This document shows positions 1 through 6,796 of a DNA stretch of 9,719 nucleotides, piece by piece. Each line of letters begins with the position of its first letter. Position 1 is the first letter of the stretch. The stretch covers positions 1 through 9,719 of the forward strand of contig JAQVID010000070.1 of the NCBI GenBank assembly GCA_028695865.1, read 5' to 3'. Position numbers and translations under genes: made by a program. The notes below the pieces were generated by a model. The model ran no database searches. It was not told the DNA's origin and saw nothing but the letters and a program-made list of their open reading frames with translations. This DNA comes from Thermoguttaceae bacterium (GTDB lineage Bacteria; Planctomycetota; Planctomycetia; Pirellulales; Thermoguttaceae).

Positions 1-1
1 C

Positions 2-784
2 GGCGATTTCGGTAAAAGCGAAATCATTACGAAAGCCAATAGTACTCTTGATATGCTTGAAGTCGATATGGTTCGTCTTCGCAAGGGCGAAAAAAAATCA
101 TATAACGAGCCGGGCAAAGAATATGGTCTTGTCGTCCTCGGTGGAACATGTGCCGTTGCGGGCAAAGGTTTTACATACGATCAGGTCGGCACACGCAAAA
201 ACGTATTCGACGGTCCCGCCGCTTGCGTTTATGTTCCCGGCCAGACTCCTTTTTCCATGACCGGTGTTTCTGAATCGGTCACGGTCGCCGTCTGTAAATC
301 GCCTGCCGCCAAAGTCTTTAAGCCGGTACTCGTTCGTCCGGAAGACGTCATTATCAAAGACCTTGGCAAAACAGGTTGGGAACGTCAGGCTCATTTCGTT
401 CTTGATGAACGAATCGAAGCCAACCTGATTTATATTGGGGAAGCTTTTGTCAAGTCCGGCAAATGGGCAAGCTATCCGCCGCACAAACACGACGACGACA
501 ACATGCCGACCGAAGGCGTTATGGAAGAAATTTATTACTATGAATTCGACAAGCCGCAAGGTTTCGGCATTCAGAAAGTTTATACGAAGGAAGGCGATAT
601 TGACGAGACGTACACGGTCAAGACAGGCGATTTCGTTGAGATTCCCCGCGGATACCATCCGTTCTGCTGTGCCCCGGGCTATGAGAATTATTACTTGTGG
701 ATCATGGCATGTAATAATCGCGGTTTCTACATGACTACAGAGGAATGTCACAAATGGTTGACGAAGTACAAATTTACCATGTGA
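2..784 (+). CDS. iolB: 5-deoxy-glucuronate isomerase, 5'-truncated by the window edge
   Basis: This is IolB, a cytoplasmic cupin-type isomerase of myo-inositol catabolism that converts 5-deoxy-D-glucuronate to 2-deoxy-5-keto-D-gluconate. The open frame runs in from base 2 without a stop, so the start lies outside the window. The 260 visible residues compare with about 270 in known IolB, so only roughly ten are missing. The ATG at 53 lies inside conserved sequence and is not the start. The family's metal-binding signature is visible: PPHKHD with the HxH pair at 482-490, then the acidic stretch ending in EEIYYYEFD, the PQGFGIQKVYT block, and IPRGYHPF with the C-terminal histidine near 656-658. 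The stop overlaps the next gene by 31 bases, which suggests translational coupling. Identity is secure from the motifs. The real substrate in this organism could be a related uronate-like sugar. Confidence 0.93.
   Translation, partial: GDFGKSEIITKANSTLDMLEVDMVRLRKGEKKSYNEPGKEYGLVVLGGTCAVAGKGFTYDQVGTRKNVFDGPAACVYVPGQTPFSMTGVSESVTVAVCKSPAAKVFKPVLVRPEDVIIKDLGKTGWERQAHFVLDERIEANLIYIGEAFVKSGKWASYPPHKHDDDNMPTEGVMEEIYYYEFDKPQGFGIQKVYTKEGDIDETYTVKTGDFVEIPRGYHPFCCAPGYENYYLWIMACNNRGFYMTTEECHKWLTKYKFTM
739..744 (+). promoter_or_regulatory. Shine-Dalgarno site inside iolB
   Basis: AGAGGA lies within the 3' end of iolB, nine bases before the ATG at 754 and touching the ATG at 745. Its spacing decides the start of the DUF4867 gene in favour of 754. 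Confidence 0.55.
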
Positions 785-1356
785 CCGATCCCGAATTTGC
801 TCTTTACTGCAAATGTCTGGACCTCGATTGCGACGAGCTCATCGCGGCCGCTTCGGCCATTGCCATGCCTGCCGAGGGCTCCAGGTACGAAACGGCCATT
901 GAGTCGCTTGAAAGGTCCGCAGTAGTCGAAACGCTTCAGAACGTCGTCTGCGGCGAAATGCCGATTCAGGTCGGTTACTGCTGGGGACACAATAACACGC
1001 TTGCGGCGCTGGAGTGGCACAAGTCGTCCGAACTCAATATAGCGACGACCGACTTTGTCCTGCTTCTGGGCAAGTTGGAACAAATGGAAGGCAATCGGTT
1101 TGATTCCCGACAGATCAAAGCGTTCCGGGTGCGAAAAGGGGAAGCGGTCGAGATTTACGCGACGACGCTTCATTTTTGCCCCTGCTCGGATGATCCGGCG
1201 GGATTCGGTTGTATTGTTGTGCTTCCCAAGGGAACCAATTTGCCGCTGGCCGCCCCATCGCCCGACCCGCTTTTGTTCCGTAAAAACAAATGGATCATAT
1301 GCCGGGACGACAGTGAAGGGCTTCGTGCTCGCGGCGTGGCGACCGGTTTGTTTTGA
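754..1356 (+). CDS. DUF4867 family protein
   Basis: The 200-residue product matches the pattern I associate with DUF4867, a small, probably cupin-like family of unproven function found beside sugar isomerases and kinases. Recognisable blocks are GYCWGHNNTLAALEWHKSSE, then TDFVLLLGKLEQM, then the region with FRVRKGEAVEIYATTLHFCPC and LPKGTN. The H/N-rich WGHNNTL...EWHKSSE block followed by VEIYATTLHFCP resembles the metal-site spacing of cupins: an N-terminal HxxxxxxxxH cluster, then a lone histidine. This is inference. Two starts are possible. The ATG at 745 directly abuts AGAGGA (739-744), leaving no spacing, whereas the ATG at 754 has that site nine bases upstream, so 754 is chosen. It overlaps iolB by 31 bases and lies 48 bases before the kinase, so it is almost certainly cotranscribed with both. 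A role as an isomerase or epimerase acting on the same sugar acid is plausible but not shown. Confidence 0.8.
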   Translation: MVDEVQIYHVTDPEFALYCKCLDLDCDELIAAASAIAMPAEGSRYETAIESLERSAVVETLQNVVCGEMPIQVGYCWGHNNTLAALEWHKSSELNIATTDFVLLLGKLEQMEGNRFDSRQIKAFRVRKGEAVEIYATTLHFCPCSDDPAGFGCIVVLPKGTNLPLAAPSPDPLLFRKNKWIICRDDSEGLRARGVATGLF

Positions 1357-1386
1357 TTCAAACGAATGATACCTGGCGATGTCAGC

Positions 1387-1394
1387 AGGAAGGA
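1387..1394 (+). promoter_or_regulatory. Shine-Dalgarno site of the sugar kinase
   Basis: AGGAAGGA lies ten bases upstream of the ATG at 1405. It supports 1405 rather than the in-frame ATG at 1366, because the family homology (MYVLGIDFGG) also begins at 1405. Confidence 0.7.
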
Positions 1395-1404
1395 CAAGTC
1401 GAAC

Positions 1405-1755
1405 ATGTATGTGCTTGGAATTGATTTTGGAGGCGGAGCGGCCAAAGCGACACTGCTCCGTGACGATGGTGCTATTGTCGCGACACACACAGTTGAATAT
1501 CCAACGCGTTATCCTGCGCCAGGTCGAACGGAACAGAATCCGGACGATTGGTATGAAGCAACGCAGAAGTGTATCGCTTCTCTGCTTGATTCGGGTCGCA
1601 TTGATTCCAGCCAAATCGCCATGGTCTGTCTCGATGCCGCGACGCATACCGCCGTACTGGCCGACGAAAACTTTAACGTGCTTCAGGATGCAATTTATTG
1701 GACCGATTCACGCAGTGTCGATGAGGTCGCCTTCCTGAAAGAGCATGACGGTTAA
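1405..1755 (+). CDS. N-terminal fragment of the FGGY kinase (before the stop)
   Basis: This 116-residue reading frame ends at the premature TAA. It contains only the first part of FGGY domain I: the phosphate-binding GIDFGGG loop, the DWYEATQKCIASLL helix, and the CLDAATHTAVL and YWTDSRS strands. It lacks the catalytic aspartate and the whole C-terminal ATP domain, so it cannot be an active kinase by itself. The start at 1405 is chosen from the SD site at 1387-1394 and from homology. The ATG at 1366 would add 13 residues unlike the family. Confidence 0.7.
   Translation: MYVLGIDFGGGAAKATLLRDDGAIVATHTVEYPTRYPAPGRTEQNPDDWYEATQKCIASLLDSGRIDSSQIAMVCLDAATHTAVLADENFNVLQDAIYWTDSRSVDEVAFLKEHDG
1753..1755 (+). 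other. premature TAA codon
   Basis: The bases read GAG CAT GAC GGT TAA GTC ATT GAC. The frame before and after the TAA is the same one and has no other stop from 1405 to 2865. A single substitution from GAA, CAA or AAA would explain it. Confidence 0.85.
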
Positions 1756-1818
1756 GTCATTGACCAGCAAGTACTGCACCGGCCTGATACGATTTGGACG
1801 CTTCCGCAACTTCTTTGG

Positions 1819-2868
1819 GTGAAGCGCAATCAGCCGGAAATCTGGGCCAAAACACGTCGCATTATGTTCGCGAAAGACTACGTTCGGCACCGGCTTACCG
1901 GCGATTATGTTACCGATACAATTGAAGCGCAAGGGTCCATGTTCTTCAATTCCTCCACGATGGACTGGTCGCCCGAATTGTGTGACGTGCTCAAGCTCGA
2001 CATGAACATGTTGCCGCGACTCGTTCGCCCTGACGATATTGTCGGTCAAATACTTCCTGAAGCGGCCAAACAGACCGGACTTAAGCCTGGTACACCGGTA
2101 CTGTGCGGCACAACCGATACGGTCATGGAAGTGTTTGCTTCCAGCGCGATTCGCCCGGGCCAAATGACGGTCAAGCTCGCGACAGCCGGACGTATTTGCG
2201 TCATAACGGAAAAGGCGTGTCCTTCTCCCTGGCTGATCAATTACTCGCACATTGTGCCCGGCCTGTGGTACCCCGGTACGGCGACGAAATCGTGCGCCGC
2301 GTCGTACCGCTGGTTTCGCGATGTGTTCGGCGGTGACTATCGGGAACTCGACCGGCTTGCCTCGCAAGTTGTGCCCGGCTGTGAAGGAATCATGTTTCAT
2401 CCCTACTTGAACGGTGAATTGACTCCTTACGCCGATCCACTGCTGTCCGGAAGTTTTATTGGAATCAGAGCCAATTTCGGTAAAGGTCATTTCGCCCGGG
2501 CAGTTCTCGAAGGCGTTGCTCTTTCCATGCTCGATTGTCTTGATTGTCTTGAGCGTCTCGATATTGAACATGACAATCACGCGACGATTATTGGCGGCGG
2601 CGGAGCCAGTCCGCTTTGGCGTCAGATTCTCGCCGATACACTCCAACTGGAACTCGTCCAAAACGAGCGAAGCGATTCGTCCTTTGGGTCTGCCATGCTC
2701 GCCGGTATTGCCGCGGGAATGTTCGATTCGCCGGAGCAAGCCGTTGGCGTTTGCACACGAAGTATTTCGCGTACTCAACCGAATGCGGACATGTCGGGGT
2801 TCTATCGCGACATGTTCGCCAAATACAAAGCGGTTCACGACGCTCTTGCTCCGGTGTATCATCAGTAA
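1819..2868 (+). CDS. C-terminal fragment of the FGGY kinase (after the stop)
   Basis: This is the remaining open frame, about 349 residues from the first usable start codon, a GTG at 1819. That GTG sits in the middle of the conserved WTLPQLLWVKRNQPE block and has no ribosome binding site, so it is unlikely to be a natural start; homology continues upstream to the base after the TAA. The fragment carries the catalytic GTTDT motif and the C-terminal GGGGASPLW ATP-binding domain, but lacks the N-terminal phosphate loop. It is a piece of the broken kinase, not an independent gene. Confidence 0.65.
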   Translation: MKRNQPEIWAKTRRIMFAKDYVRHRLTGDYVTDTIEAQGSMFFNSSTMDWSPELCDVLKLDMNMLPRLVRPDDIVGQILPEAAKQTGLKPGTPVLCGTTDTVMEVFASSAIRPGQMTVKLATAGRICVITEKACPSPWLINYSHIVPGLWYPGTATKSCAASYRWFRDVFGGDYRELDRLASQVVPGCEGIMFHPYLNGELTPYADPLLSGSFIGIRANFGKGHFARAVLEGVALSMLDCLDCLERLDIEHDNHATIIGGGGASPLWRQILADTLQLELVQNERSDSSFGSAMLAGIAAGMFDSPEQAVGVCTRSISRTQPNADMSGFYRDMFAKYKAVHDALAPVYHQ

Positions 2869-2925
2869 GAATAAAGCATCAACAGTATTGTGTCACGCAA
2901 ATAAACAGCGGTTGATCCTTGTTCT

Positions 2926-2953
2926 CTCAAACAGGCTCTGGCGGCTGTTTGAG
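2926..2953. terminator. intergenic hairpin between kinase and ETF gene
   Basis: Perfect 9-base arms CTCAAACAG (2926-2934) and CTGTTTGAG (2945-2953) flank a 10-base loop, in the 195-base gap after the kinase stop. No T-run follows on either strand, so it is not a classical intrinsic terminator. It could be an attenuator, an mRNA-stabilising or processing stem, or a protein binding site. The rest of the gap shows no gene. Confidence 0.4.
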
Positions 2954-3063
2954 CAACGGTGCGAACGCAACGACCGCGTTCCAATCCTGCCTGTTCCAAA
3001 TTCGCATCAAACGATATTTATAACTGGAATCCGACCGGTAGTAAAAAGAGTGAAAGTGTAAGC

Positions 3064-4455
3064 ATGATAAAAGTCGTCGTTTGTATCAAGATCGTCAAGG
3101 GAGAAATCAATCTCTTCGACGCTTGTGCATTGGAGTGCGCCTTGCGACTTGACCATGTTGAAACGACTGTATTGTGTATGGGTCCGAAGTCGGTACTGCC
3201 CGTACTGGAATCGCTTACGCGCTTGGGTTCATTTCGTACCATACTCCTTTGTGATGATCTTTACGCCGGTTCGGATACGCTTGCGACAGGATATATTCTT
3301 TCCAGGGCACTTGAAAAATTGCGTCCGGAACTTATCCTGTGCGGACGCCAATCGACAGACGGCGATACCGGTCAAATTGGCCCGGCACTGGCCGCCCGAC
3401 TCGGTTTTTCACTCGTTGCAAACGTCATGAAATTTCCTCAAGACCTTTTGGCGACGAGACAGTGTACAACCCGGCAAGGAATCGAATCGGTCGAGTTGCC
3501 TGCCGTCCTCACGATTGAACGAATCAACACGCTTCGCTTTGCGTCCCTCAAGTCGCAAACGCGAAACGTTGAAGTTTGGGACAATTCCGTTTTACAGGCC
3601 GATCCGACCCGCTGCGGTCTGAATGGTTCGCCAACCAGGGTACTCAATATCGCCAAGCTTGAATACAGTCACCGGCACTGCCAATTCATTGACCGCAACG
3701 AATTGCCCGAGCTTATTGAGCATTTGAAAAGCACTCCTGATGCGCAAAAGCAAACTCGCGGTATTTCCCAAAGCGACAAGTTCGACGACGTTTGGGTTAT
3801 TGGCGAAGAGATTAAATCCACTGCGGCGGAACTTGGCAAGCGAGTCACGTGTATTGACCCGGCTCTCGTCGCAAGCGACCCGGCCCGTTTCGTTCATTCG
3901 GCAATTCACGAAGGAAGGCCTCAAGTCATTCTGCTTCCGGCCAATTCCGCAGGTCGTCGTTTGGCCGCGCAATTGGCCGTCGGTTTTGAAACCGGTTTGT
4001 GTGCCGACTGCACTTCATTGGAAAAGCGGGGCGACCGGCTTATTATGCGGCGGCCCGCCGGACAGGGCGAGCTTCTCGCCGAAATCGAGTGCCGTACCAC
4101 GCCCCAAATGGCCACTGTTCGCTATATCGATCACGATTCAACCTCCGAACTTGTGGTCGGTTGTGGTCGCGGAGTGAAACATGATTTTGCCCGGGCAAAA
4201 GATTTTGCCGAGCGTCTCGGCGCTTCGCTGGCCGCGTCCCGGGGACTCGTTGACGATCGAATTGCTCCCTATGAACTTCAAGCAGGGTTGACAGGACGAA
4301 CCATATCGCCGACAATATATATTGCCATTGGAATCTCCGGCGCGGTACATCATTTGTGCGGCGTCGAAACTTCGCGGTTTATTATCGCGATCAACCCGGA
4401 TCGAAACGCCCGTATTTTCGACTACGCCGACTATGGCATTCTCGAAAAATTTTAA
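3064..4455 (+). CDS. fused electron transfer flavoprotein, EtfB-EtfA in one chain
   Basis: One uninterrupted 463-residue frame carries both ETF subunits. ETFs are soluble FAD/nucleotide proteins that pass electrons between flavin dehydrogenases and a quinone reductase or NAD(H)-linked partner. Residues 1 to about 230 are EtfB: MIKVVVCIK start, FDACALECALRL, GSDTLATGY (69-77), DGDTGQIGP (99-107), LPAVLTIERIN, and GSPTRVL. The loop usually found between the first strand and the FDA helix is shortened. DGDTGQIGP resembles the FixA/bifurcating type more than the mitochondrial type. Residues from about 242 are a compact EtfA: VWVIGEE, ADCTSL, then the FAD domain with GCGRGVKH (from 366), ASRGLVDD, QAGLTGRT (406-413), GISGAVHH (423-430), AINPD and ADYGI. 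The family normally has two genes totalling some 570 residues. The ATG at 3064 is chosen from homology; the frame is open back to 2959 but unlike ETF, and the SD is weak. No partner dehydrogenase is in view. Confidence 0.88.
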   Translation: MIKVVVCIKIVKGEINLFDACALECALRLDHVETTVLCMGPKSVLPVLESLTRLGSFRTILLCDDLYAGSDTLATGYILSRALEKLRPELILCGRQSTDGDTGQIGPALAARLGFSLVANVMKFPQDLLATRQCTTRQGIESVELPAVLTIERINTLRFASLKSQTRNVEVWDNSVLQADPTRCGLNGSPTRVLNIAKLEYSHRHCQFIDRNELPELIEHLKSTPDAQKQTRGISQSDKFDDVWVIGEEIKSTAAELGKRVTCIDPALVASDPARFVHSAIHEGRPQVILLPANSAGRRLAAQLAVGFETGLCADCTSLEKRGDRLIMRRPAGQGELLAEIECRTTPQMATVRYIDHDSTSELVVGCGRGVKHDFARAKDFAERLGASLAASRGLVDDRIAPYELQAGLTGRTISPTIYIAIGISGAVHHLCGVETSRFIIAINPDRNARIFDYADYGILEKF

Positions 4456-4499
4456 GACAATACAACAACAAAATACAACAAAATACAAGGAAACCACTC
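4456..4499 (+). other. A-rich leader with short direct repeats before the transporter gene
   Basis: This 44-base gap is almost free of G and contains the unit CAACAAAATA twice in a row. It ends in AAGGAAA (4487-4493), which fits as the ribosome binding site for the ATG at 4500. The gap is short and lacks a hairpin, so the transporter is probably read from the same transcript as the ETF gene. Confidence 0.5.
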
Positions 4500-5750
4500 A
4501 TGACGACATCCACACAAGCCGCGACTCCTTCAGACCCTTCGCAAGCCGCGCCGAACGAGTCACTCCAAGGCTTTCGCCTTTCCGATTCCGCAAAAGGGAC
4601 TATTTACTGTATCCTGGCCGACACGATCTTCAGTTTCTCATACTTCTTCGTTCGCGTTCTGACCGGGATGAAGGTTCACGGTGACTGGACCTTTTGCATG
4701 AAAGAAACCGTTACGACCCTTGGCGCCTTGCCCATTTTCCTGTATCTGTGGTACCGTGGGAAATGTGCTCCCCCGCCGATCAAGATTATTTGTCTTATTC
4801 TCATTGCGGCTTTCTTCTGTGAATTCGTTGGTGTTCGCGCTCACATCTCCGCGTTTTCCGCTATTGGTATCATGCTCGGCAATCCGCTGATTCGAACGTT
4901 CACCATTCTCGGAACGGCTCTTATCGGGATTTTCGCTTTACGGGAACGAATCACCGGCTTGAAGCTTGTTACGATGGGGGTCTTGATTTGCGCAATCTTC
5001 ATACTTGGTTTCAGCCAACAGAAAAAGCCTGTCCCGACCACTGCGAATGCGACCCCTGTCAGTAAATTAAATACAGAGAAATCCGAGACTGTAAAATCCG
5101 ATATGGTAAAAACCGATACGGTAAAATCTGATACAACTAAAAAGACAGATGCTTCGTCGCGGGAATCCGTTCCAGAAGCCAAACCGGTTTCATCGCCAAT
5201 TATTCCCGGTTTCATGGCCCCCATGCTCCATTCGGCCAATGCCGGACTGGCTCGTGTTGGAATCAGTTTATCACCTTTGTTTTTGTTCGGTCTGATCATG
5301 GCTCTGGTGACCGGAACAGGTTACGCGATTTACACGGTACTCCTGCGGCTTATTCTTCGCAAGGCGGCAAGCGAAGATTCCACTGCGGGAAAAGCCGAAA
5401 AGAAGCCCGTATCCGTCTTTTTCATTGTCTCGGCTGTATGCGGATTCGGGGCAATTGTCGGCGCTCTGTGCCTGTTCAAAGACCGCGGTTGGAACGGATT
5501 CACGGAAGTTCCCTCCCAGTGCTGGATTTACGTTGGACTGGCCGGAGCAATGAACGTCGTTTGCTTTGGACTCAAGAATCTTTCTTTGCGATACGCGACG
5601 GCTTCCAAAGTCGCGATTTTTTCCGTTTTGCAGATTTTCCTCGCGACGATTTTTGGACTTCTCTGCTTTGGAGAAGCCGCAAATGTTTTGGTCTATACCG
5701 GCTTGGCCCTGATCGTCCTGGGTATTGTCCTGGCAAGCAAGACCAACTGA
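4500..5750 (+). CDS. DMT-superfamily (EamA-type) membrane transporter
   Basis: The 416-residue product has the two-times-five helix plan of the drug/metabolite transporter superfamily, in the inner membrane. An N-terminal Ser/Thr/Gln/Pro-rich tail of about 30 residues precedes helices near GTIYCILADTIFSFSYFFV, TTLGALPIFLYLWY, IKIICLILIAAFFC and NPLIRTFTILGTALIGIFAL, where the last block with ALRERIT is the EamA signature of helix 4, then VLICAIFILGF. A polar loop of roughly 84 residues (173-256) separates the halves and contains the repeats at 5079-5138. The second half runs from LFLFGLIMALVTGTGYAIY to the end, with LSLRYATASKVAIFSVLQIF and FGEAANVLVYTGLALIVLGIVLA. Typical EamA proteins are about 300 residues; the excess is the tail and loop. 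The substrate is unknown; export or uptake of a metabolite of the neighbouring catabolic genes is only a guess from position. Confidence 0.87.
   Translation: MTTSTQAATPSDPSQAAPNESLQGFRLSDSAKGTIYCILADTIFSFSYFFVRVLTGMKVHGDWTFCMKETVTTLGALPIFLYLWYRGKCAPPPIKIICLILIAAFFCEFVGVRAHISAFSAIGIMLGNPLIRTFTILGTALIGIFALRERITGLKLVTMGVLICAIFILGFSQQKKPVPTTANATPVSKLNTEKSETVKSDMVKTDTVKSDTTKKTDASSRESVPEAKPVSSPIIPGFMAPMLHSANAGLARVGISLSPLFLFGLIMALVTGTGYAIYTVLLRLILRKAASEDSTAGKAEKKPVSVFFIVSAVCGFGAIVGALCLFKDRGWNGFTEVPSQCWIYVGLAGAMNVVCFGLKNLSLRYATASKVAIFSVLQIFLATIFGLLCFGEAANVLVYTGLALIVLGIVLASKTN
5079..5138 (+). repeat. 15-base in-frame tandem repeat, four units
   Basis: The four consecutive units encode KSETV, KSDMV, KTDTV and KSDTT in the hydrophilic loop of the transporter. 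Bases differ mostly at one or two positions per unit, which fits duplication by slippage followed by drift. Confidence 0.8.
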
Positions 5751-5770
5751 AATAAACGCAAGTTTTATTT
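5750..5770. terminator. weak bidirectional stem-loop between convergent genes
   Basis: AAATAAAC (5750-5757), a GCAA loop and GTTTTATTT (5762-5770) form an A/T-rich imperfect inverted repeat. It spans the 14-base gap between the transporter stop and the tilS stop and contains the tilS stop itself. It is well placed to separate convergent transcripts, but the stem has little GC, so this call is tentative. Confidence 0.3.
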
Positions 5771-6796
5771 CCATTCGCGAAAGACAAGGCGATCATCTTC
5801 CACCCGGGCACGAATTGAGCCCGGGAATTCTTCCGTTCCCTTTTTCAAAGCGACCAAATCGGCAAGACGTTGCCATTGTTCCCGTCCCATTTCACCAAGC
5901 GGCCAATTCTGTTCTTTCCAAAGCTTGCGAAAAAATTCACACAGAACAAGCATCGGTACGTTTTCGAACAAGGTCAACTCCAGACTGATTGGCAAGCCCA
6001 CGGACCGGACAGGCAACGTTTGTTCCAATTCATCGACCTGACGGGACAAATGCAAATCGATCTCTTCGGCCGTATGGATCAGTCGCTCGACAGACGTTCG
6101 CCACCGATTGGGGAAAATTTCTTCAAGCAGTGGAATCAACTGCCGGCGAATCTTGTTCCGGGTATAATCCAAAGACGCGTTCGACGAATCTGTTCGCCAT
6201 GCCTGGCCCTGCCGGATCAAATACGATTCAATTTCGTCACGGCTCACCTTCAGAAGAGGACGCAACAGTACAACCGCTTCATTAAGCGGACGCACCGATT
6301 GGATCGCTTTGAGGCCCGAAATCCCTGTGCCCCGAAACAGTCGCTGTAGTACCGTCTCTATCTGATCGTCTGCCGTGTGAGCCGTCGCGATGTAACGCTT
6401 GCCGTTTTTAAGCGCAATGTCAAGTAAAAGAGCGTAACGGATATTTCTTGCCGCGGCTTCCCAAGAGCCTGTATGACGAACTTCGTCGGACAACTGCTCC
6501 GCGTTGATTTGCCGAACTTCGCATTTCAGACCCAAAGCCTTCGCAACCTGAACGACGAACGCGGCGTCGCCCCGGGACTCCTCGCCACGCACTCCATGAT
6601 CAACATGACCGACGACAATTTGATTCAGCGCTTCCCGTGAAGCGGCCAGTCGGGCAACCGCGCGCAGCAAAGAAATACTGTCGGCCCCACCGGAAACGGC
6701 AAGACAACATCCGTGCTCCGTCCAGACTCCGGAAGGAATCGCTAAATCAACCGCAAGTTCAAGCGGCTCAAGATTTCGATTTGATTCAATAGACAT
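5765..6796 (-). CDS. tilS: tRNA(Ile)-lysidine synthetase
   Basis: TilS attaches lysine to C34 of the tRNA-Ile that reads AUA, using ATP, and is essential in most bacteria; it acts in the cytoplasm. The 343-residue product shows the N-type ATP pyrophosphatase P-loop SGGADS (35-40), VDHGVR (65-70), EAAARNIRY (113-121), the HTADDQIET block (140-148) with FRGTGISGL, RPLL, and DSSNASLDYTRNKIR, which bears the conserved D/N/R residues of the tRNA and ATP site. Length lies between the short Aquifex type (about 320) and the E. coli type (about 430). A middle helical domain is present, but the full C-terminal domain appears absent or reduced. The ATG at 6796 lies inside the end of the upstream isomerase gene (11-base overlap), which indicates an operon with coupled translation. 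It converges on the transporter gene with a 14-base gap. Confidence 0.95.
   Translation of the reverse strand: MSIESNRNLEPLELAVDLAIPSGVWTEHGCCLAVSGGADSISLLRAVARLAASREALNQIVVGHVDHGVRGEESRGDAAFVVQVAKALGLKCEVRQINAEQLSDEVRHTGSWEAAARNIRYALLLDIALKNGKRYIATAHTADDQIETVLQRLFRGTGISGLKAIQSVRPLNEAVVLLRPLLKVSRDEIESYLIRQGQAWRTDSSNASLDYTRNKIRRQLIPLLEEIFPNRWRTSVERLIHTAEEIDLHLSRQVDELEQTLPVRSVGLPISLELTLFENVPMLVLCEFFRKLWKEQNWPLGEMGREQWQRLADLVALKKGTEEFPGSIRARVEDDRLVFREWK

Larger units (their letters stand above)
1405..2868 (+). pseudogene. FGGY sugar kinase (xylulokinase-like) with one in-frame stop
   Basis: Read through a single TAA (1753-1755, codon 117), this frame encodes a full-length FGGY-family kinase of 487 codons, the usual size for xylulokinases. 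Such enzymes phosphorylate a ketose or polyol using ATP in the cytoplasm. Motifs in order are the N-terminal nucleotide fold GIDFGGGAAKA (residues 5-15), YWTDSRS before the stop, WTLPQLLWVK just after it, CGTTDT with the putative catalytic Asp at residue 238, and the C-terminal ATP-domain glycines GGGGASPLWRQILADTL (from residue 397). The last block, SSFGSAMLAGIAAGMFDSP, is also intact. No frameshift is needed, since both halves share one frame and homology is continuous across the stop. TAA also ends this gene and its neighbours, so the code is not reassigned. A recent nonsense mutation (for example GAA to TAA) or a sequence error is most likely. Substrate specificity cannot be read from sequence, so xylB is not asserted. 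Confidence 0.85.

Noticed and set aside
98..751. Minus-strand open frame opposite iolB
   Set aside because: The plus strand encodes unmistakable IolB motifs, so this is a shadow frame.
1753..1755. Genetic-code change making TAA a sense codon
   Set aside because: TAA is the natural end of the kinase, ETF and tilS genes in this window, and no other gene has an internal TAA.
1708..2862. Long open frame on the minus strand (384 codons) opposite the kinase
   Set aside because: It is antisense to clear FGGY motifs, is Arg/His-rich with no family resemblance, and arises from the codon bias of the sense strand.
3019..3024. TATAAC as a -10 box for the ETF gene
   Set aside because: No recognisable -35 hexamer lies 16-18 bases upstream, so the match alone is too weak to annotate.
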